Shown: piece by piece, positions 27,975 to 36,453 of the stretch
Position numbering within the stretch: position 1 is the stretch's first letter
Layout of the letters: each line of letters starts with the position of its first letter
DNA from: Consotaella aegiceratis
Lineage (GTDB): Bacteria > Pseudomonadota > Alphaproteobacteria > Rhizobiales > Rhizobiaceae
Length of the DNA: 64,000 nucleotides
Assembly (NCBI RefSeq): GCF_036541425.1
Contig: NZ_JAZHFT010000005.1
Coordinates: 1-64,000 of the forward strand
Direction of reading: 5' to 3'
Made by a program: the position numbers and the translations under genes
Notes under the pieces: generated by a model
What the model was told of the DNA's origin: nothing
The model's input: the letters and a program-made list of their open reading frames with translations, nothing else
The model's database searches: none

Positions 27975-28850
27975 TCATCCCTTCACCGCGCCGGCCAGGC
28001 CGTTGATGAAGTAACGCTGCAGGGCCAGGAACAGGAGGACGATGGGCAGGATGGTGATGGTGGATGCGGCGGTCATGCCGCCCCAGTCGACGAAGTTCTC
28101 GCCCTTGAACGCGTAGACGCCCACCGACAGCGTGCGGATCGCCGGATTGGCCAGGGTGACGACCAAGGGCAGCAGGAAGTCGTTCCAGGCATAGAGCGTC
28201 TGCATGACGATCACCGTGACGATGATCGGTCGCGACAGGGGCAACATGATGTAGAGAAAGGTCTGCACGAAGCCGACGCCGTCCATCTTGGCGGCTTCTT
28301 CCAGCTCGTTCGGCATCTGGCTGAAATAACCGGCGAACAGGAGCACGAAGATCACGTAGGAGCCGCCGCAGGTAGCCAGCACCAGCCCCCAGAGAGACTG
28401 CGACAGACCGAGCTTGGACAGCAGCTCGAACACCGGGATGATGGTGTAGCCCTGAGGCACGAACAGCGTGAAGACGAGCAGGCCGAAGAGGATCGGCCGG
28501 CCGGGAAAGGCGCGGCGTCCGAGCACGTAGCCCATCATCGCCGTGGAAATGGTGACCAGGATGACCGAGCCGGCGGTCACGAACAGCGTGTTGAAGAAGT
28601 AGCTGCCAACATGCGCCTGATTCCAGGCGTTCACATAGTTCGCGAAGGTGGGGTTCTGCGGGATCAGACCCTGGTTGGCGAAGATCTCGGCATTGCTCTT
28701 GAGCGAGGCGCAGACCATCCAGACCAGTGGATAGATCCAGACGCAGCAGAGCGCTGCCAGGAGGATGCTGATCAGCCAGGCACGGCGGGGTGCCGTCAGC
28801 GCGAGGCGGTCGCGGAGGCTGCCGCCGCGATCGAGGGCCTGGACGCTCAT
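27975..28850 (-). CDS. Sugar ABC importer C, permease 2 (MalG-type)
   Basis: This 291-residue permease has its first membrane segment at about residues 25-47, an EAA loop (ELEEAAKMDGVGFVQ) and the tail QRYFINGLAGAVKG. Its start codon at 28850 overlaps the stop of the preceding permease by four bases (ATGA), so translation is coupled. It is placed 43 bases before the ATPase gene. Confidence 0.9.
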   Translation of the reverse strand: MSVQALDRGGSLRDRLALTAPRRAWLISILLAALCCVWIYPLVWMVCASLKSNAEIFANQGLIPQNPTFANYVNAWNQAHVGSYFFNTLFVTAGSVILVTISTAMMGYVLGRRAFPGRPILFGLLVFTLFVPQGYTIIPVFELLSKLGLSQSLWGLVLATCGGSYVIFVLLFAGYFSQMPNELEEAAKMDGVGFVQTFLYIMLPLSRPIIVTVIVMQTLYAWNDFLLPLVVTLANPAIRTLSVGVYAFKGENFVDWGGMTAASTITILPIVLLFLALQRYFINGLAGAVKG

Positions 28851-29797
28851 CGTGTCGCCCTCGTGCTACTGCGCATGTAGCGCACCGCGAAGAGCTGGAA
28901 GATGGTCAGCACCATGATCGACAACCCGAAGAAGACCCCGGCCGCACTGGCATAGCCGAGCCGCGGGACGGAACCGCCGACGCTCGCGAAGGCGTTGCGG
29001 AAGATGTAGACCTCCATGACTTCGGACGCGAAGTACGGGCCGCCCTGGGTCATCGACTGGATCAGCGGGAAGACGTTGAGGGCGCCGATCGCCGAGATCA
29101 GCGCGATGACGATGGCAAACGGCATGATCATCGGCAGCACGACGAAAACCGTCATCTGCCAACTCTTGACCCCTTCCAGCTGCGAGGCCTCGTAGAGCTC
29201 GTCGGGCACGGTCTGCAGCGCGGCCAGCCAGTAGACCATGGTCACCCCCAGCCATTTCCACACGTAGATGACCATCAGGGTCGGCATGACCCGGTTGGGA
29301 TCGCCCAGAAAATCCTGGGGCCGCGGCACCAGACCGAACTGCATCAGGAACGAGTTCACCGGCCCGTTGAACGGGCTCAGCATGATCGTCATGACGATGC
29401 CGATGACGGCGACCGGCGTCACCACCGGCAGAAAGATCACCGTGCGGAAGAACGACGACAGGCGCATCAGCTTGTTGTTGAGGATGATCGCCACGATCAG
29501 CGACAGCACCATCTGCGCCGGCACGGTGCCGACCATGAAGATGAAGGAACGCCAGAACGCCGACCAGAAGAAGCTGTCGGCCAACAGTTCGCGATAATTC
29601 TGCAGGCCGATGAAGACGCGATCCGCATCGAAACCCGACCAGCGCAGGAGCGAGAAATACTCCGACGCGACCAGCGGATAGCCGATCAGCATGCCGAAGA
29701 TCAGCAGGCCGGGGACCAGAAACAGATAGTCGAAGCGGTGCTCCCAGATGCGGGAACCCAGGCTCGGGCACGGTGTGACGGCGGTTTCAACGGTCAT
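28847..29797 (-). CDS. Sugar ABC importer C, permease 1 (MalF-type)
   Basis: This 316-residue permease has about six membrane segments and the EAA loop ELYEASQLEGVKSWQ. The Asp that usually follows the alanines is replaced here by Glu, a mild departure. I chose the ATG at 29797 (MTVETAVTP) because the frame further upstream crosses the intergenic hairpins and has no membrane or conserved content. It is separated from the binding-protein gene by 150 bases holding two hairpins. Confidence 0.88.
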   Translation of the reverse strand: MTVETAVTPCPSLGSRIWEHRFDYLFLVPGLLIFGMLIGYPLVASEYFSLLRWSGFDADRVFIGLQNYRELLADSFFWSAFWRSFIFMVGTVPAQMVLSLIVAIILNNKLMRLSSFFRTVIFLPVVTPVAVIGIVMTIMLSPFNGPVNSFLMQFGLVPRPQDFLGDPNRVMPTLMVIYVWKWLGVTMVYWLAALQTVPDELYEASQLEGVKSWQMTVFVVLPMIMPFAIVIALISAIGALNVFPLIQSMTQGGPYFASEVMEVYIFRNAFASVGGSVPRLGYASAAGVFFGLSIMVLTIFQLFAVRYMRSSTRATR

Positions 29798-29859
29798 GAC
29801 GAACGAGAACTCGACGAGGGCGCCGTGCGGGGCGGATCGGCCTGCCACGGCTGCGATGA

Positions 29860-29926
29860 GGGGCGCGTTCGAAATCGGCCGCGCCCCGGCCAAAGCGGTG
29901 TGGCGTCGCCCATGCCGCAAAGCGGC
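29860..29926 (-). repeat. Two hairpins between binding-protein and permease genes of importer C
   Basis: In transcription order, GCCGC (29914-29918) pairs with GCGGC (29922-29926) around three bases, 21 bases after the binding-protein stop. Then GGGGCGCG (29860-29867) pairs with CGCGCCCC (29880-29887) around 12 bases. No T-run follows either. They fill the longest intercistronic gap of this operon. Confidence 0.55.
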
Positions 29927-29947
29927 GGGGCGGCGCCGTGCACGACC

Positions 29948-31474
29948 TCACAATGCGTCGTAATCGGCCTGTGTGTAGTCCTTGGTCGGCTCCCAATTCG
30001 GGAAAACGAGATCGTCGCGGCTGACTTCCGCCCCGGCCTCCTGCGCCAGCTTGAACGCAGCGTCGATCGCCTTGTCGGTGTTCGACTTCAGGAGCTGCAT
30101 ATTCTTCTTGACGTCGGTGATCTGCCCGGTGAACAGACCCTGCACCGTCTGCGCGAAGCTCGGCGTCGGCTCCTGATAGACCTTGGTGACCTCCGACAGC
30201 GCGGGATTGCGCACGAACGGGTTGGGGCCGACGCGGATGATCTCGTTGGCCATGGTCAGGATGGCCTTCGAGCGCTCCGACATGCTCGCCTTTTCGATGG
30301 CCGAGGGCATGATCGGAGGATCCGCCGGGCCATCCAGGCTGCCCCAGGCGATCTGCCCGTCCTCGGTGCCGAGATAGCGGAACACGTCGGCGGCGATCAT
30401 CGGGTTCTTCGCCTTGGCATAAATGAACATGATGTTGGCGACGGACGGCACCGCCTCGGCGATGATCGGCAGCGGATCCTTGTCGTCCGGCAGCGGCGGC
30501 TTGGCGACGCCAAAGTCGAAGTCGGGATTCTCGCGCTCCCATTGCGGCACGTTCCACGGTCCCTGCAGGATCATGCCGGCGACGCCCTGGGGCATGAAGG
30601 CGCGGGCTTGCGGCGCTGTCATGCCCATGGAGCCGGGAAACACGCTGCCGTCCGAATTCATCGCCAGCAGCAACTCGACCGCGCCGACATATTCGTCGGT
30701 ATCGTAGAGCAGCTCGCCGGTGCGGAAATTGAGGTCCGAATAGAACGCATGCGAGCCGCCGGAAGCGCCGGCCATCTGCGCGATGGCGCGCGTCGTGTCC
30801 TGCCAGCGGTTGATCTGCGCGCCGCCGATGATGAAGCCATAGGCGGAGCCGCTGCTGGCCTCCGTGATCTTCTTGGCTGCGTCGCGGAAGCCCGACCAGG
30901 TGAACGAGGTGGCCTGCGGATCCAGCCCGGCAGCCTCCATCAGCTTACGGTTGAAGAGGATATGGGCCGACGACACCCGCCCGGAGGTATAGGGCAATCC
31001 ATAGGCCTTGCCGTCGAAGACGTTAAGACCCTCAAGGAACGAACCGGCCGGAAAATTCGCCTTCCAGGCTTCGAAATCGGGGATCAGATCGTCGAAAGGC
31101 TGAACCCAGCCCTGGGCGACCGCATAGCCGGGCGACACGTTCAACGGCAGGCAGAAGGCATCCTGCGCCGTCCCGTTGCGAATGCCGAGCGGCAGCACGG
31201 TGGAAATCTCCTGCCAGGGCAGGCCGTCATAGACCGTTTCGACACCCCGCGCAGCCTCGTAGGCCGGAAAGAACTCCTTGAAGAACACGCCCTTCTGATC
31301 GCCGCTGTCGATCCATCGGAACGGCCCGTCGGCCTTCAGGTCGCCGATCGGCTCCGGAATCTTGAAATCGACCTCGGAGGCGGCCAAGGCCCGGCGGCCA
31401 CCGCTCAAGGCAAGCACGCCGACGGCGGCGCTGCCGGCGATGAAATGCCGGCGGGTTACCCCTGATAGAGTCAT
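29948..31474 (-). CDS. Sugar ABC importer C, periplasmic binding protein with Tat-like signal
   Basis: This 508-residue family 1 solute-binding protein is larger than the other CUT1 binders here (419-424 and 410). Its N-terminus, TLSGVTRRHFIAGSAAVGVLA, has a twin-arginine pair followed by a hydrophobic stretch, so export may use Tat, unlike the Sec-type signals of the other binders. The ATG at 31474 has GGGAGGAAT upstream. It is the first gene of the operon that includes permeases, ATPase and sulfatase, and it is divergent from the LysR gene. The ligand is likely a sulfated oligosaccharide (inferred). Confidence 0.87.
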   Translation of the reverse strand: MTLSGVTRRHFIAGSAAVGVLALSGGRRALAASEVDFKIPEPIGDLKADGPFRWIDSGDQKGVFFKEFFPAYEAARGVETVYDGLPWQEISTVLPLGIRNGTAQDAFCLPLNVSPGYAVAQGWVQPFDDLIPDFEAWKANFPAGSFLEGLNVFDGKAYGLPYTSGRVSSAHILFNRKLMEAAGLDPQATSFTWSGFRDAAKKITEASSGSAYGFIIGGAQINRWQDTTRAIAQMAGASGGSHAFYSDLNFRTGELLYDTDEYVGAVELLLAMNSDGSVFPGSMGMTAPQARAFMPQGVAGMILQGPWNVPQWERENPDFDFGVAKPPLPDDKDPLPIIAEAVPSVANIMFIYAKAKNPMIAADVFRYLGTEDGQIAWGSLDGPADPPIMPSAIEKASMSERSKAILTMANEIIRVGPNPFVRNPALSEVTKVYQEPTPSFAQTVQGLFTGQITDVKKNMQLLKSNTDKAIDAAFKLAQEAGAEVSRDDLVFPNWEPTKDYTQADYDAL

Positions 31475-31580
31475 CCTATTCCTCCCAAAACTCCTCCCAC
31501 GCTGCCGCTCCTCCAGCAACGCGGGAAACCAGCGCTAGCAGTTGAAGCAATAAGAGACAAATACTATCATTGCGCTCAGC

Positions 31581-31597
31581 GATAAGGGATTTTTATC
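31581..31597. promoter_or_regulatory. LysR-type binding site between importer C and lysR
   Basis: GATAA (31581-31585) and TTATC (31593-31597) are arms of a dyad with a 7-base centre, just four bases before the LysR start codon. It fits the general T-N11-A LysR box and the divergent layout. It could mediate autorepression. Confidence 0.5.
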
Positions 31598-31600
31598 ACT

Positions 31601-32530
31601 ATGTTGGATAAATCGGGCCTGCTCTTTCGATTTCAGGCCATCGCCGGAGCCGGCAGTCTGCGGAAGGCGGCCGAGTCGCTCCACATCACGCAGCCGGCCC
31701 TGTCGCGATCTTTGCACCAGTTGGAACGCTATTACGGGCAGCGTCTGGTCGAGCGCCATGCGCGAGGCGTACGCCCCACACCGTTCGGCAACAGGCTATT
31801 GGGGATGATTTCGCGGCTCGGGCGTGATTGGGAACTGGCCGAACAGGAACTGCGGAGCGAACCGGCAACCATGGCCGGCGTGCTGAGGATCAGTTGCGGG
31901 CCGTTATGGATTGCGGTCGTGATGCCGATCCTTGCAGCCCAGTTGCAACGGATGTTTCCGAATCTGTCGCTGGAAATCGGATATGTGACGGCGGATTCGG
32001 CCTTCGACACCTTGCTTGACGGAACGTTCGACATCGTGCTCGGCGGATTGCCGGCAGATGCCCAGCGGCATTCGAGCGTTCTCGTTCGGCCGTTCTCGAC
32101 GGTCCGGGACAAGATCGTCACGCGCGCCGGCCACCCGCTTCAGGATTGTCGAGCGGACGATTATGCCGCCGTGCTCGCCTACCCGTGGATCGCGTTCGAG
32201 GCCGACCAAATCTACGAGACGGAAACCTTGCATGCGGTTCTCGAACGGACTGGTGTCATGCCCAACATTCGGGTGCGCTCCACGTCGCTGCTCTTCATCA
32301 TCCGACTGCTCCAGGAGGGAGACTACCTGTGCATGCTGCCCGATGCTTTCGTAACTGGCTTGACCGAGATGGGACTGAAGCTGGCGCCGATCGACCTCGG
32401 TCGGCGGATCTCACCGACCGGAGCGATGTTTCGTAAGAGCGCCGCGGACTACCTCCCCCTGCAGGCTTTCCTTTCGCTTTGCGACGATTTTTTCCCGAAT
32501 AGGGAAGATGCAGCCGGGCCAAGCCTTTAG
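31601..32530 (+). CDS. LysR-family transcriptional regulator
   Basis: This 309-residue protein has the LysR winged HTH at about residues 3-62 (SLRKAAESLHITQPALSRSL) and a two-lobed effector domain (~93-300). The effector domain resembles the GbpR/galactose-binding-regulator type in layout, though I cannot name the ligand. It is divergent from importer C and upstream of the sulfatase/FGE genes. It is the natural regulator of importer C and perhaps of the second sulfatase operon. Confidence 0.88.
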   Translation: MLDKSGLLFRFQAIAGAGSLRKAAESLHITQPALSRSLHQLERYYGQRLVERHARGVRPTPFGNRLLGMISRLGRDWELAEQELRSEPATMAGVLRISCGPLWIAVVMPILAAQLQRMFPNLSLEIGYVTADSAFDTLLDGTFDIVLGGLPADAQRHSSVLVRPFSTVRDKIVTRAGHPLQDCRADDYAAVLAYPWIAFEADQIYETETLHAVLERTGVMPNIRVRSTSLLFIIRLLQEGDYLCMLPDAFVTGLTEMGLKLAPIDLGRRISPTGAMFRKSAADYLPLQAFLSLCDDFFPNREDAAGPSL

Positions 32531-32814
32531 CGGCTCGCCCTCGGCCTGCCGTTACCCGACCTCGTACGAATCACACCTCGGCTCGGACGCCGGCCGACGC
32601 CGGACCGCTGGTTTTGCGATAAAGAAAAGGCATCGCTATTACTAGATTTGATACTTCTCATGCATCGCGAATTTGATCAAATGCGTTCGCTGGTTCCTGG
32701 TGACCTCAGGGAGCGGAGCCGGGATTGTCGGACGTCGCTAAGGAAATTGCGAGAAGGAGGGGCGAGTAGCGCTTGAGTTTCGGGCAACGCCGCTCCGCGC
32801 TGAAGTTAAACGTG
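32531..32814. promoter_or_regulatory. Gene-free region upstream of the second sulfatase
   Basis: This 284-base gap holds no plausible gene. It contains GCGAT (32616-32620) and ATCGC (32632-32636) as a spaced dyad, and a perfect 12-bp palindrome ATTTGATCAAAT at 32671-32682. GCGATAA occurs both here (32616) and in the LysR region (31579), a weak hint of shared control. A local AT-rich stretch suggests the promoter lies here. Confidence 0.4.
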
Positions 32815-34362
32815 ATGGCCAAGCCACTGAACATCCTACTCATCACCACCGACCAACAACATTACACCGCAATCGGCGCGTGCGACCCCGCGCTCAAGAC
32901 GCCCAATCTCGACCGGCTGTGCCGGGAAGGCACGCGGTTCGACCGGGCCTACTGCTGCAATCCTGTGTGCACGCCGTCACGAGCCAGCATGATCACCGGC
33001 CTCTATCCCTCGCACCACGGCGCCTGGACGATCGGCGTCAAGCTGCCCGAGGACGTGCCGACGCTGGGAGGCCACCTGATCGAGGCCGGATACGACACGG
33101 CGCTGATCGGCAAGGCGCATTTCCAGCCGCTGGCATCGCGGCCGGACGAGCCGTCGCTCGAAGCCCAGCCGACGCTGCGCGACCTGGATTTCTGGCGCGG
33201 CTTCAATCGCACCTGGTACGGCTTCGAGCATGTGGAACTCGCCCGCAACCATGCCGACGAGAGCCATGTCGGCCAGCACTACGCGTTATGGATGGAGGAG
33301 CAGGGCTTTTCGGAGTGGCGCGAGTATTTCCAGCCTTTGCCGGGCGATACCGCCGAACACGCGCCGCGCCGCAGCCCGGCCGGCAAGTACTGGGCGCGCT
33401 CCGACCGGGCGTGGGGGCTGCCGGAAGACCTGCACTACACCCATTGGACCGGCGAACGGTCGCTCGCCTATCTCGACGCGCATGGTCGGGGCGAAAAGCC
33501 GTTCCTCCTCTGGACGAGCTTCCACGATCCGCATCCGCCCTACACGGTGAGCGAGCCCTGGGCCTCCATGTACGATCCCGATGACATGGAGGTCGGCCAC
33601 GTGGTGCCCGGCGAGCACGATCGCAACCCACCGCATTTCGCCAAGACGCAGGAGAAAAATCCGGATTACGGCACCTGGCATAAGCCCTACGAGGCACATG
33701 GCTGCGACAGCCATCTCTATCCGGAAGAGGAATTGAAGAAGGACAAGGCCGTCTACTACGGCATGATCAGCTTCATCGACCAGGAGGTCGGCCGGCTGCT
33801 CGACACGCTCGACGGGCTCGGCATCGCCGATAATACGCTGGTGATTTTCACCACCGATCACGGCCATTTCCTCGGCCAGCACGGGCTCGTCGCCAAGGGG
33901 CCGTTCCACTACGAGGACATGCTGCGCGTGCCGATGATCGTGCGCTGGCCGGGCGTCGTGCCGGCCGGCCAGGTGTCGGATGCGCTGCAGAGCCTCGTCG
34001 ACTTCGCGCCGACGATCCTCGATGCCGCCGGCTTGCCCGTTCCCGGTGCGATGCAGGGCGTCTCGCAGATGCCCTGCTGGCGAGGCGACGTCGCCAGCGT
34101 GCGCGACTTCGCGCTGTGCGAAAACCGGCACAATCCCGACATGCCGCATGTCATGAGCTACATCACAGAGCGCTACAAGCTGACCGTCTACCGGCGCGGC
34201 GAATGGGGCGAACTCTTCGATCTCGTCGCGGATTCCGGCGAGCTTCACAATCTCTGGGCCGAACCCGAACACCAGGCGCTCAAGCAGGAGCTTCTGCTCG
34301 GCATGGTGCAGGCGATCATGCGTTCGGAGCCGACGCGGATGGAGCGCGTTGCGCAGGCTTAG
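32815..34362 (+). CDS. Second sulfatase, S1 family (formylglycine type)
   Basis: This is a 515-residue type I sulfatase. LNILLITTDQQHYTAIG carries the metal-binding aspartate, and Cys52 in CTPSRASMITG is the formylglycine precursor. IGKAHFQP and TTDHGHFLGQHGLVAKGPFH are the other active-site blocks. Its branch differs from that of the sulfatase at 25241 (KAHF rather than KWHL, DHGHFLGQHG rather than DQGFFLGEHG), so a different sulfate ester is expected. ATG 32815 is chosen because it abuts the conserved core; no signal peptide is seen. It is followed by the maturation enzyme gene after a terminator-like hairpin. Confidence 0.9.
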   Translation: MAKPLNILLITTDQQHYTAIGACDPALKTPNLDRLCREGTRFDRAYCCNPVCTPSRASMITGLYPSHHGAWTIGVKLPEDVPTLGGHLIEAGYDTALIGKAHFQPLASRPDEPSLEAQPTLRDLDFWRGFNRTWYGFEHVELARNHADESHVGQHYALWMEEQGFSEWREYFQPLPGDTAEHAPRRSPAGKYWARSDRAWGLPEDLHYTHWTGERSLAYLDAHGRGEKPFLLWTSFHDPHPPYTVSEPWASMYDPDDMEVGHVVPGEHDRNPPHFAKTQEKNPDYGTWHKPYEAHGCDSHLYPEEELKKDKAVYYGMISFIDQEVGRLLDTLDGLGIADNTLVIFTTDHGHFLGQHGLVAKGPFHYEDMLRVPMIVRWPGVVPAGQVSDALQSLVDFAPTILDAAGLPVPGAMQGVSQMPCWRGDVASVRDFALCENRHNPDMPHVMSYITERYKLTVYRRGEWGELFDLVADSGELHNLWAEPEHQALKQELLLGMVQAIMRSEPTRMERVAQA

Positions 34363-34450
34363 CGGTCTCGCAGCGAGCGGCTTTTCTTTCCGCGCGGCGG
34401 AGCGGCACTCCAATCGACCTTATCCGCCGACGGCTTCATCCGACGGTTGT

Positions 34451-34477
34451 CGACAATTGCTTGTCGGCCGTTTTTTT
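34451..34477 (+). terminator. Intrinsic terminator/attenuator between sulfatase and FGE genes
   Basis: CGACAA (34451-34456) pairs with TTGTCG (34461-34466) around a TTGC loop, followed four bases on by seven T residues (34471-34477). This is the clearest Rho-independent terminator pattern in the window. It lies 16 bases before the FGE start, so read-through would set the FGE level relative to the sulfatase. Confidence 0.65.
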
Positions 34478-34492
34478 GCGAGAGCCAGAACC

Positions 34493-35476
34493 ATGACCGC
34501 CAACCGTTCTTGTTGCACGCCGAGCCGACCGGAAACGGAACCGGCTCGTACGCAAACCATCGCGCCGGGCGGCAAGCGCACCGGCGGACGCATGGTCCAC
34601 ATCCCAGCCGGCCCGTTTCGCATGGGAAGCGACGACCCGATCGTCTTTGCCGGCGATGGCGAGGGGCCTGTGCGGGAGGTCGCGCTCGATGCCTACCTCA
34701 TCGACGAAACGGCGGTAACGAACGCCGCCTTCGCGACCTTTTGCGACGAGACGGGCTATGAAACGGAGGCCGAGCTCTTCGGCTGGTCCTTCGTCTTCTA
34801 TGCCGCCCTGCATCCCGGCGCCCGCGACCATGTGATCGAGCAGCGGGTGCCTGGCGCCCCCTGGTGGCTGGGGGTGCGACAGGCGAGCTGGCGATGCCCC
34901 GACGGACCGGGCTCGCGCTGGCAGGAGCGGCGCCATCATCCGGTGGTCCACGTCTCGTGGAACGATGCGGCCGCCTATGCGGCCTGGGCGGGCAAGCGGC
35001 TTCCCACCGAGGCCGAGTGGGAGAAGGCCGCTCGCGGCGGCCTCGACCAGGCCACCTATCCCTGGGGCGATGAGTTGCAGCCCGGCGGGCGGCACCGCTG
35101 CAACATCTGGCAAGGACGGTTTCCCAACGAGAACACCGGCGAGGACGGCTATCTGTCGACCGCACCGGTTCGCGCCTTTCCGGCCAATGGCTACGGCCTC
35201 TACGAGACCTCCGGAAACGTCTGGGAATGGTGCGCCGACACTTTCAGCGCCGACTGGCATCGACCGGCATCGCCGGAGACCCGCATCAATCCCAAGGGAC
35301 CGGGCGCCGGCCCCGCCAAGGTGACCAAGGGGGGCTCCTATCTTTGCCACGCCTCCTACTGCAACCGCTACCGGGTGGCGGCGCGCACGTCGAACACGCC
35401 CGATTCCAGCACGGGCCACATGGGGTTCCGCTGTGCCGCCGACGCGGAGCCAGAGCCGGAGCCGCCCAGCGCATGA
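34493..35476 (+). CDS. Formylglycine-generating enzyme (SUMF1/FGE-type sulfatase activator)
   Basis: This 327-residue enzyme oxidises the CxPxR cysteine of sulfatases to formylglycine using O2 and copper. The FGE-sulfatase fold covers about residues 33-320. It includes GPFRMGSDD, VTNAAFATF, HPVVHVSWNDAAAYAAWAGK, RLPTEAEWEKAARGG, GNVWEWC and the key pair Cys285/Cys290 in GGSYLCHASYCNRYR. The pair separates a true FGE from EgtB- or PvdO-like relatives. No signal peptide, so it acts in the cytoplasm before any export. Oddly, residues 7-12 read CCTPSR, the very motif FGE recognises in its substrates. It presumably matures the sulfatases at 25241 and 32815. Confidence 0.92.
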   Translation: MTANRSCCTPSRPETEPARTQTIAPGGKRTGGRMVHIPAGPFRMGSDDPIVFAGDGEGPVREVALDAYLIDETAVTNAAFATFCDETGYETEAELFGWSFVFYAALHPGARDHVIEQRVPGAPWWLGVRQASWRCPDGPGSRWQERRHHPVVHVSWNDAAAYAAWAGKRLPTEAEWEKAARGGLDQATYPWGDELQPGGRHRCNIWQGRFPNENTGEDGYLSTAPVRAFPANGYGLYETSGNVWEWCADTFSADWHRPASPETRINPKGPGAGPAKVTKGGSYLCHASYCNRYRVAARTSNTPDSSTGHMGFRCAADAEPEPEPPSA

Positions 35477-35572
35477 GCGCCGCCCCGTCCATTTGTGCCG
35501 CGCCGGCCGCGTGACCCGAGGCACGACCGCGCTGGGGCTATCGATCAAGGGTCGATGAGAGGGAAAGAGCTG

Positions 35573-36370
35573 ATGACCGACGTCTCGTCCGACCGTTCCG
35601 ATTTTTTGTCCGAAGCCTTCGGATTGCGGGATTGCCACGTTCTCGTTACCGGATCGAGCGCCGGGATCGGCTTCGCCTTGGCGCGCGGCTTCGCCGCGGC
35701 AGGGGCGCGGGTGGTGCTCAACGGACGCACGGCGGAGCGGATCGACGGGGCCTGCCGCGCCCTGGCGAACCTCGGCTTCGAGGCCACGGGCGCGGTCTTC
35801 GACGTCACCGACAGCGCAGCCGTGGAAACCGCCGTCGCGACGATCGTCGACGAGCAGGGGCCGATCGACATCCTCGTCAACAATGCCGGCATCCAGCATC
35901 GCGCGCCGCTGCACGAGTTTCCCGAGGACGCGTTTCAGCGCCTCATCGAAACCAATCTGACCAGCGCGTTCCGAGTCGGCAAGGCGGTCGCGAAGGGCAT
36001 GATCGAACGCCGCCGCGGCTCCATCATCAATGTCTGCTCGGTCCAGAGCGAACTGGCCCGTCCCTCGATCGCGCCCTATGCCGCCTCGAAGGGTGGCCTG
36101 AAGATGCTGACCAAGGGCATGGCGCTCGACTGGGGACCCTACGGCATCCGGGTCAACGGACTGGCGCCCGGCTATTTCAAGACAGAACTCAATCGGGCGC
36201 TGGTCGCCGACTCCGGCTTTTCCGATTGGCTGGTCGGCCGCACGCCGCTCAAGCGCTGGGGCGAGGTCGACGAACTGGCGGGCGCCGCGATCTTCCTGGC
36301 CTCGGACGCCGCGAGCTTCGTAACGGGCCATATCCTCTACGTGGATGGCGGCGTCACCGGCTGCCTGTGA
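35573..36370 (+). CDS. SDR oxidoreductase, gluconate 5-dehydrogenase-like
   Basis: This 265-residue classical SDR has TGSSAGIG (cofactor loop), NNAG in LVNNAGIQHRAPL, and YAASKGGLKMLTKGMA (Tyr-x-x-x-Lys). The block NNAGIQHRAPLHEFPE is typical of gluconate/2-dehydro-3-deoxy-gluconate 5-dehydrogenase-type enzymes. Being 83 bases upstream of dgoD, it may oxidise a galactose or galactonate derivative, but a sugar-acid ketone reductase is equally possible. The ATG at 35573 has GAGGGAAAGAG before it; ATG 35555 is less likely. Confidence 0.85.
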   Translation: MTDVSSDRSDFLSEAFGLRDCHVLVTGSSAGIGFALARGFAAAGARVVLNGRTAERIDGACRALANLGFEATGAVFDVTDSAAVETAVATIVDEQGPIDILVNNAGIQHRAPLHEFPEDAFQRLIETNLTSAFRVGKAVAKGMIERRRGSIINVCSVQSELARPSIAPYAASKGGLKMLTKGMALDWGPYGIRVNGLAPGYFKTELNRALVADSGFSDWLVGRTPLKRWGEVDELAGAAIFLASDAASFVTGHILYVDGGVTGCL

Positions 36371-36453
36371 ACCCGGACGGCGGAATCGGTAGACCGCGTC
36401 GACGATGCAGGGCCGGCCGTCTGCGAGCCCGAGACATAGGAAAGAAGATCCCG

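Noticed and set aside
28790..31465. An 891-codon open frame on the plus strand opposite importer C
   Set aside because: It lies wholly antisense to genes with clear families. Its product is a low-complexity mix rich in Arg, Asp and His as expected from the reverse frame of high-GC coding DNA.
35632..36453. Upstream extension of the dgoD frame giving a 656-residue protein
   Set aside because: The extension overlaps the SDR gene in another frame. DgoD aligns from MKITK at 36454 with the E. coli length.
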